Assembly (NCBI RefSeq): GCF_019458805.1
Contig: NZ_JAIBOA010000021.1
Location: forward strand, 1 to 64,000
Direction: 5' to 3'
DNA: 64,000 nucleotides
Origin: Actinomadura parmotrematis
GTDB lineage: Bacteria > Actinomycetota > Actinomycetes > Streptosporangiales > Streptosporangiaceae
The position numbers and the translations under genes were made by a program. Below are positions 33,976 to 42,983 of this stretch, one piece after another. The notes below the pieces were generated by a model. The model was not told the origin of the DNA. It saw only the letters and a list, made by a program, of their open reading frames with translations, and ran no database searches. Each line of letters starts with the position of its first letter. Positions within the stretch are counted from its first letter, which is position 1.

Positions 33976-34009
33976 TGCAGGTGCAAGATCCGATGCACGT
34001 GCATTTGCA
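33976..34009 (-). promoter_or_regulatory. TGCA array on a 6-bp lattice
   Basis: TGCA occurs at 33976, 33982, 33994, 34000 and 34006, all in register with a 6-bp period; one position is skipped. Two copies form the palindrome TGCACGTGCA. The array lies 69-102 bp before the hypothetical gene at 33907 and may be a cooperative binding site. Confidence 0.45.
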
Positions 34010-34057
34010 AGAATTTTCGCGTATCGCCCGCCCCTCCGCCCGCCCGCTCCCGCTGTT

Positions 34058-35554
34058 TCAGCGCGCTTCCCGGCCGCCCGCACCCGCGACCGCGGCCAGT
34101 CCCAGCACGAGCACCACGACCGCGACCACGCGGAACCCGGTCGCCATGGCGCCGGTGAACGCGGCGACGACCTCGTCATGGCCCGTTCCGGCCGCTCGGG
34201 CCGCGGCCAGCGCCTCCCCCACCGAACGCGTGCGGCCGGCGAGGGCCGGTGGCAGCCCTGCGGACAGGCGGCTGCTCAGCACGGTGCCGAGGGCGGCGAC
34301 GCCGAGCGCGCTGCCGATCTCGCGGGCCGCGCCGTTCAGCCCGGATCCGAGGCCCGCCCGGCCGGGCGGCAGGGCCGCCATGACGCCGACCGAGAGCGCC
34401 GGGACGCACAGGCCCATGCCGGCCGACATGACGACCAGGTAGATCGCGTACAGCGGGTAGGGCGTCGCGGCGTCAGCGGTGGACAGCAGGCCGAGCCCGG
34501 CGGACAGCGCCACCACGCCCGCCCCGATGACGGCGCGCGGCCCGAACCGGTGCGTCAGCGCGACGCTCCGCCGGGAGATCGCGAACATCCCGATCACCAG
34601 CGGCAGGATCGCCAGACCGGTGTGCAGCGGTCCGTACCCCTTAGCGTACTGGAGGTACTGGGCGTTGACGAAGAACAGCGCGAACAGGCCGAAGAAGGCG
34701 GCGCCGATGCCGAGGGCGCCCGAGCGCAGGCGCGCGCCCCGGAAGATCCGGGGATCGAGCAGGGGGTGCTCGGCCCGCAGCGCGTGCCAGAGGAAGGCGG
34801 CGAGGAACGCGGTCGCGCAACCGAACCCGGCGAGGACCTCGGCCGACGTCCAGCCCTCCTCGGGCCCCTCGATGATGCCGAACAGCAGGGCGAACAGGGC
34901 CGCGGTGAGGAGCGCGGCGCCGGGCAGGTCCAGGGCGGCGTCGTGGCGCTCGCCGCGCGGAGCCGTCCGGGCGACGGCGAGGGCGAGCAGCAGGGCGACG
35001 GGTGCACCGCAGAGGAACAGGCCCTGCCAGGGCAGCCACTGCAGGACCGCGCCGCCCGCGACGTTGCCGGCCGCCCCGGCCGCGCCGGTGGCCGCCGTCC
35101 AGGTGGCGATGGCGTGCGGCCGGCGCGGCGGCTCGGTGACCTGGAGCAGCAGCGACAGCGTCGCGGGCATGATCAGGGCGGCCGCGACGCCGGTGAGCAG
35201 CCGCCCGGCCAGCAGCACCGGGACGGTGGTGGCGGCGGCCGACAGCAGGCAGCCGGCGGCGAACAGGCCGAGCCCCGCGAGGAGCGCGCCCTTGCGGCCG
35301 AAGCGGTCGCCGAGCGCGCCCGCCGGGATCAGCAGGCAGCCGAAGACCAGGACATAGGAGTCCACGATCCACAGCAGCTCGGTCGCCGTGGGGGCGACGG
35401 CGCTCGCGGCGAGCTTGGGGACGGCCAGGTTGATCGCGGCGACCATGGCCACGACCAGCACCACGCACGCCGACATGAGAAGCGGCATCGCGCGGCCGGG
35501 GGCCGGTCCGGCACCGGCGTCGGCGGGCGCGGACCGGCGGACAGCATTGATCAT
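34058..35554 (-). CDS. DHA2-family (EmrB/QacA-type) MFS exporter
   Basis: A 498-residue membrane transporter with about 14 hydrophobic helices. Motif A after the second helix is GALGDRFGRKGALLAG, and motif C-like GVAAALIMPATLSLLLQV is in the expected region, as in proton-coupled 14-TM drug exporters. The substrate is unknown. It is divergent from a LysR regulator, which probably controls it, and uses an AGGAA ribosome site. Confidence 0.88.
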   Translation of the reverse strand: MINAVRRSAPADAGAGPAPGRAMPLLMSACVVLVVAMVAAINLAVPKLAASAVAPTATELLWIVDSYVLVFGCLLIPAGALGDRFGRKGALLAGLGLFAAGCLLSAAATTVPVLLAGRLLTGVAAALIMPATLSLLLQVTEPPRRPHAIATWTAATGAAGAAGNVAGGAVLQWLPWQGLFLCGAPVALLLALAVARTAPRGERHDAALDLPGAALLTAALFALLFGIIEGPEEGWTSAEVLAGFGCATAFLAAFLWHALRAEHPLLDPRIFRGARLRSGALGIGAAFFGLFALFFVNAQYLQYAKGYGPLHTGLAILPLVIGMFAISRRSVALTHRFGPRAVIGAGVVALSAGLGLLSTADAATPYPLYAIYLVVMSAGMGLCVPALSVGVMAALPPGRAGLGSGLNGAAREIGSALGVAALGTVLSSRLSAGLPPALAGRTRSVGEALAAARAAGTGHDEVVAAFTGAMATGFRVVAVVVLVLGLAAVAGAGGREAR

Positions 35555-35655
35555 CTCGGTTCCTCGGGCAGGGGGAAGGAGGGCGGAGAGGGGGATCCGG
35601 TCGCGCGCGCCGCCTCCGTGCCCTCACCGTAGGCTGGCCCTGACTTGCTTTCAAA

Positions 35656-35690
35656 TGCATCTTCTGCACTTGAGGAGTGCACAACGTGCA
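35656..35690. promoter_or_regulatory. Paired TGCA-N5-TGCA sites overlapping the LysR start
   Basis: TGCATCTTCTGCA (35656-35668) and TGCACAACGTGCA (35678-35690) have the same TGCA-N5-TGCA form and are 22 bp apart, two helical turns. They lie between the exporter and the LysR gene and cover the LysR ribosome site and start codon, as expected for an autoregulatory LysR operator. Confidence 0.5.
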
Positions 35691-36594
35691 ATCCAGAATC
35701 GATCTCAACCTCCTCGTCGCGCTGGACGTCCTCTTGGAGGAGCGCAGCGTCACCGGCGCCGCCGCCCGGCTGCACCTGTCGGGACCGGCGATGAGCCGCA
35801 CCCTCGGCCGGATCCGCCGGGCCGTCGGCGACCCGGTGCTCGTCCGCTCGGGGCGCGCCCTGGTCCCGACGCCGCGGGCGCTGGCGATCCACGCCGAGGT
35901 GCACGAGCTCGTCGTCCGGGCCCGGGACCTGTTCGAGGGCGGCGCGGAGTTCGACCCCGCCTCCCTGGAGGGCTCCTTCGCCCTCCAGGCCGAGGAGGGC
36001 ACGGTCACCGCGATCGGCGGGCGGCTGCTCCGCCGGGTGGCCGCCGAGGCGCCCGGCCTCACCCTGCGCTTCCTCGCCGAGGGGTCGCAGGACACCCACG
36101 CGCTGCGCCGCGACGCGGTGGACCTGGAGCTCGGGGTCATCGATGCCCGCACCCCCGAGACGCGGGTGGAGCCGCTGCTGGACGACGCGATCGTCTCGAC
36201 GGTGCGGCCGGGCCACCCGCTCGGCGCCCGGCTCGCCGAGCTGGACGGCTGGCTGGAGGCCGACCACCTGGTGTTCTCCCGGCGCGGCCGCAGCACCGGA
36301 CCGATCGACGAGGCGCTCGCCGCCCTCGGCCGGACGCGCCGCACGATCGGGACGGCGCCGTCGGTCACCGCGGCCCTCGCGATCGCCATGGACACCGACC
36401 TGGTGGCGTTCTCCACGGCCCGCCTCCAGCGCCCCCTGGTCGACCGCCTCGGGCTGGTGTCCCATCCGATCCCGCTGGAGCTGCCGCCGCTGCGCTTCGC
36501 CCTCGCCTGGCACGCCCGCTACGACAACGACCCCGCGCACGCGTGGCTCCGGCGGCAGGTGAGGGACGTGGTCGCCGAGGTCGCGGGCGCATGA
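35686..36594 (+). CDS. LysR-family transcriptional regulator
   Basis: A 302-residue regulator. The N-terminal winged helix is DLNLLVALDVLLEERSVTGA with AARLHLSGPAMSRTLGRIRR at about residues 5-44. A substrate-binding-like effector domain follows (EGSFALQAEEGTVTAIGGRL at the start of it). GTG 35686 is chosen because AGGAG lies 8 nt upstream; GTG 35677 overlaps that site. It is divergent from the DHA2 exporter and is presumably its regulator. Effector unknown. Confidence 0.87.
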   Translation: MQSRIDLNLLVALDVLLEERSVTGAAARLHLSGPAMSRTLGRIRRAVGDPVLVRSGRALVPTPRALAIHAEVHELVVRARDLFEGGAEFDPASLEGSFALQAEEGTVTAIGGRLLRRVAAEAPGLTLRFLAEGSQDTHALRRDAVDLELGVIDARTPETRVEPLLDDAIVSTVRPGHPLGARLAELDGWLEADHLVFSRRGRSTGPIDEALAALGRTRRTIGTAPSVTAALAIAMDTDLVAFSTARLQRPLVDRLGLVSHPIPLELPPLRFALAWHARYDNDPAHAWLRRQVRDVVAEVAGA

Positions 36595-36682
36595 CGCGCG
36601 GGGCCGGCGCCTGCTGGCAGAATTCCGGCGACCGGGCCTTCCCCGAGGCCGCCCGGAGCCGCAGGGAAGAGAGCCGGAACCG

Positions 36683-37771
36683 ATGAGCGACATCCTGTCC
36701 GTACGGGACCTGAACCGGGCGACGCTGGCGCGGCAGCTCCTGCTGGAGCGAGCGGACGTCCCCGTGGCGGACGCCGTCGGCCGGCTGGCGGGCCTGCAGG
36801 CGCAGGAGCCCAAACCGCCCTTCCTCGGCCTGTGGTCGCGGCTCGCCGGATTCACCGGCGACACGCTGCACGCCGCCCTGCACGACCGGTCGCTCGTCCG
36901 GGCGACGCTGATGCGCGGCACCCTGCACGTCGTCACCGCCGGCCACTACGCCGCTTTCCGCGGCCCGCTCCAGCCCGTGCTCGACTCCGGGCTGAAGGCC
37001 CTCGGCGACCGCGCCGACGGCCTCGACCGCGACGCCGTCCTCGCCGCCGCGCGGGAACTGCTGGAGGACGGGCCGCTCACCTTCACCGAGCTGCGGGCCC
37101 TGCTCCAGGAGCGCTTCCCCGACGTCGACGAGCGCGCGCTCGGGTTCGTCGTGCGGATGTGCCTGCCGCTGGTGATGGTCCCGACCGAGGACCGCTGGGG
37201 TTTCCCCCGCACGGCCCGCTTCACGTCGGCCGGCGCCTGGCTCGGCGCCGCCCCTGATTCCGGGGCGTCCGCCGACGCGCTCGTCCTCGCCTACCTCGCC
37301 GCGTTCGGGCCCGCGACGGCCGCCGACGCCCAGACCTGGTCGGGACTCCCGGCCGCAGAGGCGCTGGAGCGGCTCCGCCCGGACCTCGCCGTGTTCGCCG
37401 ACGACAAGGGCCGCGAGCTGTTCGACCTCCCGGACGCGCCCCGTCCCGGCGGCGACGTGCCCGCCCCGGCGCGCTTCCTGCCCGAGTTCGACAGCCTCGT
37501 CCTCGCGCACGCCGACCGGCGGCGGATCATCGCCGACGCGCACCGGCCCGGCCTCACGACCCGCAACCTGCGGGTCCGCGCGACCTTCCTGTGGGACGGC
37601 TTCGCCGCCGGGACCTGGGAGATCGAGCGCAAGCGCAGGACCGCCACGCTCCGCCTGCACCCGTTCGAGGAGCTGCCGTCCGGAGCCGCCGCCGGGCTCA
37701 CCGCCGAAGGCGGGGCGCTGCTCGCCTTCGCCGAGCCCGACGCCGCCGAGACGGCCGTCGAGCTCGGCTGA
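36683..37771 (+). CDS. AlkZ/YcaQ-like winged-helix protein (HTH_42)
   Basis: A 362-residue member of the winged-helix 'HTH_42' family, which includes the AlkZ and AlkX (YcaQ) DNA glycosylases that unhook interstrand crosslinks. The start (LNRATLARQLLLERADVPVA) and the strongly conserved AGLQAQEPKPPFLGLWSRL segment at residues 35-53 match the family. The two glutamines of LQAQ correspond to the catalytic Q-x-Q motif of AlkZ. RATLMRGTLHVV and the C-terminal LPEFDSLVLAH, DRRRII, GTWEI segments fit as well. If active it would excise bulky alkylated bases. It follows the LysR gene by 88 bp and may share its transcript. Confidence 0.75.
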   Translation: MSDILSVRDLNRATLARQLLLERADVPVADAVGRLAGLQAQEPKPPFLGLWSRLAGFTGDTLHAALHDRSLVRATLMRGTLHVVTAGHYAAFRGPLQPVLDSGLKALGDRADGLDRDAVLAAARELLEDGPLTFTELRALLQERFPDVDERALGFVVRMCLPLVMVPTEDRWGFPRTARFTSAGAWLGAAPDSGASADALVLAYLAAFGPATAADAQTWSGLPAAEALERLRPDLAVFADDKGRELFDLPDAPRPGGDVPAPARFLPEFDSLVLAHADRRRIIADAHRPGLTTRNLRVRATFLWDGFAAGTWEIERKRRTATLRLHPFEELPSGAAAGLTAEGGALLAFAEPDAAETAVELG

Positions 37772-37784
37772 ACCGCCGGGTCCC

Positions 37785-39308
37785 CTAGCCGATCGAGCGG
37801 CCGCGCCCCGCCCAGTACGGCGCCCGCAGGTCCTTCTTCAGGATCTTGCCGCTGGGGTTGCGGGGCAGCGCGTCCACGAGGTCCACCGAGCGCGGCCGCT
37901 TGAACCCGGCGAGGCGCTCGCGGGCGTACTCCAGGAGCTCCGCCTCGGTCGGCGCGGTGCCCGGCCGCGGCACGACCACGGCCTTGACGGTCTCGCCCCA
38001 GCGCTCGTCGGGCACGCCGATCACCGCCACGTCGGCGACGGCGGGATGGGCGGCGAGCACCTCCTCGACCTCGATCGGGTACACGTTCTCCGCCCCGGTG
38101 ACGATCATGTCCTTGATCCGGTCGGTGAGGAACAGGTAGCCCTCCTCGTCCAGGTAGCCGGCGTCGCCGGTGCGCAGCCAGCCGCCGCCGGGCAGCAGCC
38201 GCGCCGTCTCGGCGGGCCGGTTCCAGTAGCCGGGCGTGTTCTGCGGGGAGCGGACCAGCACCTCGCCGACCTCGCCGGCCGGCACCTCGCCCTCCCCCGC
38301 CGGGTCGGCGATGCGGACCTCCACCCAGGCGTAGGGGCGGCCCGCCGACCGCATCAGCCGGCGGCGCGGCCCCTGCGGGTCGTGGTCCTCGGGTTCGAGC
38401 TGGACGATCGCGCCGGTCGTCTCGGTCATCCCGTAGAGCTGGAACAGCGGCGCCCCGAAGGTCTCCAGGGCGCGGCGCAGCACCTCGGAGGTGATCGGGG
38501 AGGCGCCGTAGGTGATGGCGCGGAGCGCCGAGTAGTCGCGGCCCGCGGCGCCGGGGACCTCGCACATGAACTGCAGGACCGCCGGGACGATGAAGGCGTT
38601 GCTGATCCGCTCGCGCTCGAAGGTGTCGACGAGGGCGGCCGGGTCGATGTCGCGGACCAGCACCTGCCGGCAGCCGGCGAACAGGCCGGCGAGCGCCCAG
38701 CCGGTGCCGCCGATGTGGAACAGCGGCATCGGCACCAGGCTGACCGACGTCGCGTCCAGCCGCCAGCGCTCGGCCATCCGCTCGCCGACCGAGAAGTTGG
38801 TGTTGCTCAGCTGGACGCCCTTCGGGACGCCGGTGGTGCCCGAGGTGTAGAGCTGGACGACGATGTCGTCCGGCGCGCCGACGAAACCGGGGTCCTCGGC
38901 GGGGTGTCCGGCGAGCCAGTTCTCGTAGTCGTCGCCGGTGAGGACGACCTGACCGGGAAGGGCCGCGGCGAGGCCCGCGAACTCGGCGTCCACGACCGTC
39001 AGCGCCGCGCCCGCGTCCTCGACCACCGCGACGATCTCCGCGGGGGTCAGGCGCCAGTTGACCGGGGCGGTCACGGCGCCCAGCTTGGCCGCGCCGAACA
39101 GCAGGTCGAAGAACTCGGGGGCGTTCTTGCCGACATAGGCCACCCGGCTCCCGGCGCCCGCCCCGGCGGCCCGCAGACCCTGGGCGAGCCTGCTGGAACG
39201 CTCGTCGAGCTCGGCGTAGGAGAACGTCCGGCCGTCACCGCTCACAGCTGGAGATGCTCCGCGCAGACGGGCATGGTCGCGGACGATCGACACCACCCGG
39301 TAATCCAC
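37785..39308 (-). CDS. Acyl-CoA synthetase (FadD-type AMP-forming ligase)
   Basis: A 507-residue ANL-superfamily enzyme. The P-loop-like YTSGTTGVPKGVQLS, LFQLYGMTETTG, YLFLTDRIKDMIVTGAENVY and C-terminal catalytic Lys in NPSGKILKKDLR are intact. It activates a carboxylic acid, probably a fatty or aromatic acid, as acyl-AMP and then acyl-CoA. GTG 39308 has GGAGGG 7 nt upstream. No pathway partners are adjacent, so the substrate is unknown. Confidence 0.87.
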   Translation of the reverse strand: MDYRVVSIVRDHARLRGASPAVSGDGRTFSYAELDERSSRLAQGLRAAGAGAGSRVAYVGKNAPEFFDLLFGAAKLGAVTAPVNWRLTPAEIVAVVEDAGAALTVVDAEFAGLAAALPGQVVLTGDDYENWLAGHPAEDPGFVGAPDDIVVQLYTSGTTGVPKGVQLSNTNFSVGERMAERWRLDATSVSLVPMPLFHIGGTGWALAGLFAGCRQVLVRDIDPAALVDTFERERISNAFIVPAVLQFMCEVPGAAGRDYSALRAITYGASPITSEVLRRALETFGAPLFQLYGMTETTGAIVQLEPEDHDPQGPRRRLMRSAGRPYAWVEVRIADPAGEGEVPAGEVGEVLVRSPQNTPGYWNRPAETARLLPGGGWLRTGDAGYLDEEGYLFLTDRIKDMIVTGAENVYPIEVEEVLAAHPAVADVAVIGVPDERWGETVKAVVVPRPGTAPTEAELLEYARERLAGFKRPRSVDLVDALPRNPSGKILKKDLRAPYWAGRGRSIG

Positions 39309-39537
39309 CCGCACTCCCTCCGAATGATGTTCGGTTCGTTGCCGTGACCCTACCCACACCGCTCCGACCTGCGGAAGGGCGGAAGCGGGCGGCGTCGGTC
39401 GCGATGACTGCGCGCGCGTGATCCGCTCCGAATAGTGATCTATCCGATACCTGGGTTCGTTGAAAGATCCACGGATTCAGCGCAAGCTGTCTCCGACGCC
39501 CGCCCCGCCGTGCAACCGACCGCTGACAGGACGCGCC

Positions 39538-39795
39538 ATGTTCGAGATCTGGGAGACGAGCGAACCCGCCCGCCTCATCAGCGACGCCGGGACGCTGAAG
39601 GTGGCCCTGGAGAAGGTGGACACGATGTGCCGCCTCCGGCACGACCAGGCGGTGGCGCACATCGAGGCGCCGGGCGACGGCTACCACTTCGAGATCCGCG
39701 ACGAGGGCGGCAAGCCGCTGGCGAGCCTCACCTACGTCCCCGACACCACGCGCGACTACCGCAGCGTCGTGAACGCGGAGCTGCGCGGCGACTGA
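39538..39795 (+). CDS. Small hypothetical protein
   Basis: An 85-residue acidic protein: FEIWETSEPARLISDAGTLK, VALEKVDTMC and a C-terminal beta-rich IRDEGGKPLASLTYVPDT. No motif is recognised and there is no signal peptide. ATG 39538 has only a weak AGGA upstream. Third-position GC is that of a real gene. Confidence 0.55.
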   Translation: MFEIWETSEPARLISDAGTLKVALEKVDTMCRLRHDQAVAHIEAPGDGYHFEIRDEGGKPLASLTYVPDTTRDYRSVVNAELRGD

Positions 39796-40160
39796 CCCGC
39801 GACACGCGGATCCTCTCGACCCGAACCCCTTTCCATCAGGCTCTCTCCATCGGACCTTCTCCGCCGGACCCTGTCTGCCGGCCTCTCTTTCCGCCGAGCC
39901 TCTCTCACCAGGCGCCAGATTCACCGATCCCTGAGGGGCGACCGGCCAGGTCGCGCGCCAGCTCCGCTACTTCCGCCGCGTCCGCTCCGCCCACCGCACT
40001 CGTTGCACCGGAGCTCCCGCCCGCCCCTGCCCGCTCCAGGCGGCTCCGCCCCATGCCGACGCGCCGCCGCGACATCCGTCCTGAGGGCCATGTCGGCCGG
40101 TTCATGGAAGGATCGGACGACGTCCTGGCGGGTGGCAGGCGTCCTGACGGGGAGGCGGAT
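39796..40160. other. Pyrimidine-rich intergenic region
   Basis: About 365 bp without a supported gene start. The plus strand is a long C/T-rich run with repeated CTCTC and TCTCTCC blocks (39812-39912). Later bases could encode an N-terminal extension of the DUF2786 protein from ATG 40053 or 40104, but neither has a ribosome site. No hairpin terminator is clear. Confidence 0.4.
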
Positions 40161-41231
40161 GTGAGTCACGGCGGCCGCTCGGCCGACGATCTGATCGCCG
40201 AAGCGCTGCACGAACGGGGCGGGCCCGGCCCGGATCCGGACGTGTGGCCTCCCGAGGCGGAGGCCAGGCTCGCCGCGCATCTCCACGGCGCCCTCGCCGA
40301 GGCCGAGCGGCGCGGATGGCGGTCAGCCGACCTGGACTCCTACGTCCTGCGCATGCTGTCGGCGCGGCACCTGCGTCTTCTGCGCGGTGGGCGCGGCCTT
40401 CGCGGTGGCTCCCGGACGACGTGCATCTCCGGCGCGCTGGACCTGCTGCGCCTGCTTCGGTCGCTTCCTCGCCTGCCGAGCCTCAGCGCGCTGGCCGCCG
40501 CACCGGGGGCCGATGCGGGTGTGGACGTCCGCGTCCTCGGTCGGGTCAGGGCCCTGCTCGCCAAGGCCGAGTCCACCGAGTTCCCCGAGGAGGCCGAGGC
40601 GCTGAGCGCCCGCGCGCAGCAGCTCATGGCCCGGCACAGCATCGACCGGGCGCTGCTGTCGGCACGGACCGGTACCGGCGACGCTCCGTCGGGCCGCCGG
40701 GTGGCCGTGGACAATCCGTACGACGGCCCGAAGGCCGCACTGCTGACCGTGGTGGCGGACGCCAACCGCTGCCGGGCCGTCTGGCACCGGGAGCTGGGGC
40801 TCGCCACCGTGCTGGGCTTCCCCGCCGACCTCGCCGCCGTCGAGGTGCTGTTCACCTCGCTGCTCGTCCAGGCCACGGCGGCGATGCTGCACGCCGGTCC
40901 GCGCCGCGACGCGCTCGGAAGGTCCCGGACGCGTTCGTTCCGGCACGCCTTCCTCAACGCCTATGCGGCGCGTGTGGGCGAGCGTCTGCGCGAGTCCGCG
41001 GGAGCGGCGGTCGCCGAGGCGGGCGGGAAGGATCTGCTTCCCGTGCTCTCGCGCCGAGATGAGGCCGTGCGCCAGGCCGTGGACTCGTTGTTCCCGAATC
41101 TCTCCAAGGGCCGGGCCAGGACCGTTTCGAACCATGAGGGCTGGGCTGCCGGGCGGGCGGCTGCCGACCGCGCCAGCCTGGACGGTCTTGCGGCGGTGGC
41201 CGGACCGTCCCGAGTCCCCCCGGGGGGCTAG
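40161..41231 (+). CDS. DUF2786 domain protein
   Basis: A 356-residue protein. At about residues 130-170 it carries the DUF2786 pattern VRALLAKAESTEFPEEAEAL, SARAQQLMARHSID. The family is common in actinobacteria and some phages, and its function is unknown. The N-terminal part is helix- and Arg-rich (DLDSYVLRMLSARHLRLLRG) and could bind nucleic acid. The C-terminal RSFRHAFLNAYAARVGERLR segment is also typical of the family. GTG 40161 has GGGGAGG 5 nt upstream. Confidence 0.75.
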   Translation: MSHGGRSADDLIAEALHERGGPGPDPDVWPPEAEARLAAHLHGALAEAERRGWRSADLDSYVLRMLSARHLRLLRGGRGLRGGSRTTCISGALDLLRLLRSLPRLPSLSALAAAPGADAGVDVRVLGRVRALLAKAESTEFPEEAEALSARAQQLMARHSIDRALLSARTGTGDAPSGRRVAVDNPYDGPKAALLTVVADANRCRAVWHRELGLATVLGFPADLAAVEVLFTSLLVQATAAMLHAGPRRDALGRSRTRSFRHAFLNAYAARVGERLRESAGAAVAEAGGKDLLPVLSRRDEAVRQAVDSLFPNLSKGRARTVSNHEGWAAGRAAADRASLDGLAAVAGPSRVPPGG

Positions 41232-41241
41232 GGGGACCCGG

Positions 41242-41454
41242 CTAGTCCTTCTTGCGACGCGTGTTGCCGCCTCGCCCGCGCAACGGGACGCCGGCCTCCT
41301 TCAGCACGTTGTAGATGAACCCGTAGGAACGGCCGGTCTCCGCGGCCAGGTCGCGGATGCTCTCGCCCGAGGCGTAGCGCGGGGCGAGCTCGGCGGCCAG
41401 CTGCGTGCGTTCGGCCCCGGTCACCCGGGTGCCCCTCGCCAATGTGCGGCTCAC
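41242..41454 (-). CDS. Small helix-turn-helix protein
   Basis: A 70-residue basic protein with one helix-turn-helix at about residues 28-52 (ESIRDLAAETGRSYGFIYNV), similar to resolvase-type HTH_38 domains, and a basic tail GRGGNTRRKKD. The sequence is found as a stand-alone small regulator in actinomycetes. The GTG start has AGGAGG 5 nt upstream. It probably binds DNA; target unknown. It has the look of a BldC-sized regulator but is not BldC. Confidence 0.72.
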   Translation of the reverse strand: MSRTLARGTRVTGAERTQLAAELAPRYASGESIRDLAAETGRSYGFIYNVLKEAGVPLRGRGGNTRRKKD

Positions 41455-41728
41455 GTGTACCTCCTAGGTCGGCCGGGCTGCGGATCAACTCCGCAGCTCA
41501 CAGCACTGTTGATCTACCCAACGTACACATTGCCCGCAAATACACCGCACCTACCACGGTAAACGGCACAAGATCGGCCGAAGTCGGTCGATTTCACGGT
41601 TCACCGTGTGTCGGCACTGGACAGATCGGCCTGGTCATGATTCCGTCACTCACGGTCAACGCCCCCGGCATCCTCCCTGGTGAGAGCGCGCCTCATCGAC
41701 ACAGGTCGGCCGACATGGACACGGAGCG

Positions 41729-42577
41729 TCACAAGATCGGCATCGGCTCCACCGCGGTCTCCTGCGATGCGGCCTCGCGGGCGGTCAGATCCGATCGCCG
41801 CAGGGCGAAGCGGGGCGGGTCGAAGGGGAGCAGGGACCGCTCCTCAAGGCCGTCGACGATGAGCAGCTCACCGGGTTCCATGAGGCGCCAGCCGGGGTGG
41901 TCGTCCATGGGCTCGCTGGCGATCACGACGGCCGGGACCGGGCCGTGGGCGCCCACCGCGCGCCCCGGGCCGCTGACGCCGCCCTGCCCGGGGGACAGCA
42001 CCCACAGCTCGTTGGAGGCCGGGTAGCGCAGAGCCCACAGCCGCCCGGCCTCGGCGATGAGCAGGTTGAGGGCGAACAGCGGCAGTTCGCGGCCGATCCG
42101 CCCGACGGCCTCGATGATGCCCTGCGTGGTGTCGCCGGTCCTGCGGATCTGGGCGGTGACGTAGGCGAACACCATCTCGGAGTCGGTCTCGCCGGCCACA
42201 TGCGCGAGGTCGACGTCGGTCAGCCACGATCGGATGGTCTCCATCCCCTTGACGACCCCGTTGTGCGCGAACAGCCGGTCGTTCATCACGAAGGGGTGGC
42301 AGTTGTGCACCGTCAGGCCGCCGACGGAGGCGTCCCGCACATGCCCGACGAAGGTGTGCGACCGCACGTTGCGAGCGTGCAGCGCGAAGTCGAAGCTCTC
42401 GAAGGCCGCGATGGGCGCCCGATCGCGCACGGGCTCCCCGCCCAGGGAGAACCAGCCGAGGCCGGCGCCGTGCGGCATGCGGTGGCTCTGCGCCCGCAGA
42501 CTCTGCGAGGCGTCCAGGAGCCAGTAGGCGGCGCCGACGCGCGGCCCACCGGTACTCATCGCGAACAGGCGGCACAT
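41729..42577 (-). CDS. Class II glutamine amidotransferase (YafJ/EgtC-like)
   Basis: A 282-residue Ntn-type amidotransferase. Cys2 (start MCRLFAMS) is the nucleophile after Met removal. GHVRDASVGGLTVHNCHPF and FAHNGVVKG hold the oxyanion Asn-Gly and glutamine-binding residues, and ETDSEMVFAYV is typical of the family. The YafJ group has no known acceptor domain; EgtC hydrolyses a gamma-glutamyl intermediate of ergothioneine, but no egt genes are nearby, so that role is not supported. GAGGTGA precedes the ATG. Confidence 0.85.
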   Translation of the reverse strand: MCRLFAMSTGGPRVGAAYWLLDASQSLRAQSHRMPHGAGLGWFSLGGEPVRDRAPIAAFESFDFALHARNVRSHTFVGHVRDASVGGLTVHNCHPFVMNDRLFAHNGVVKGMETIRSWLTDVDLAHVAGETDSEMVFAYVTAQIRRTGDTTQGIIEAVGRIGRELPLFALNLLIAEAGRLWALRYPASNELWVLSPGQGGVSGPGRAVGAHGPVPAVVIASEPMDDHPGWRLMEPGELLIVDGLEERSLLPFDPPRFALRRSDLTAREAASQETAVEPMPIL

Positions 42578-42983
42578 GCGCCGTCACCTCTCTGTCACCT
42601 TGAAGCCGACTCATCTCCGGCCCGGGAGCACGGGAGGTTCCGGGCGGAAGCCGTACCGCCCACCGGCGGCAGGCCCGAACCCGCCGGGCGGCCCCGCGAC
42701 GGACGCCACGCCTTAACAACGGGTGATGGCAAATTTACCCTACGTTGTTTCTCCTGTCCGACACTTGCGACGAGAACCCTCTGAGCACGAGATCGGCCAC
42801 AAGACCACCGACTTCCCTCCAAGCGCCCCCTCTCCCCACCCCCACACCACCATTCCGCCGCCGACTCCCCCGCCAAGCCCAACCCCCGTCCCGTCCCGCC
42901 CTGCCCTGCCCTGCCCACCGTCGCACCCCGCCGCGCTACTTCCTCGCGCTGAGCGCTGTCCCGTGATCCCGCGAGGCCGAGGG
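42578..42983. other. Intergenic region with inverted repeat and pyrimidine tract
   Basis: About 406 bp without a supported gene. AACAACG (42715-42721) and CGTTGTT (42743-42749) are inverted 21 nt apart around an AT-rich centre. The span 42786-42960 is almost purely C/T/A on the plus strand. The GATase promoter should lie near the left end. Confidence 0.4.
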
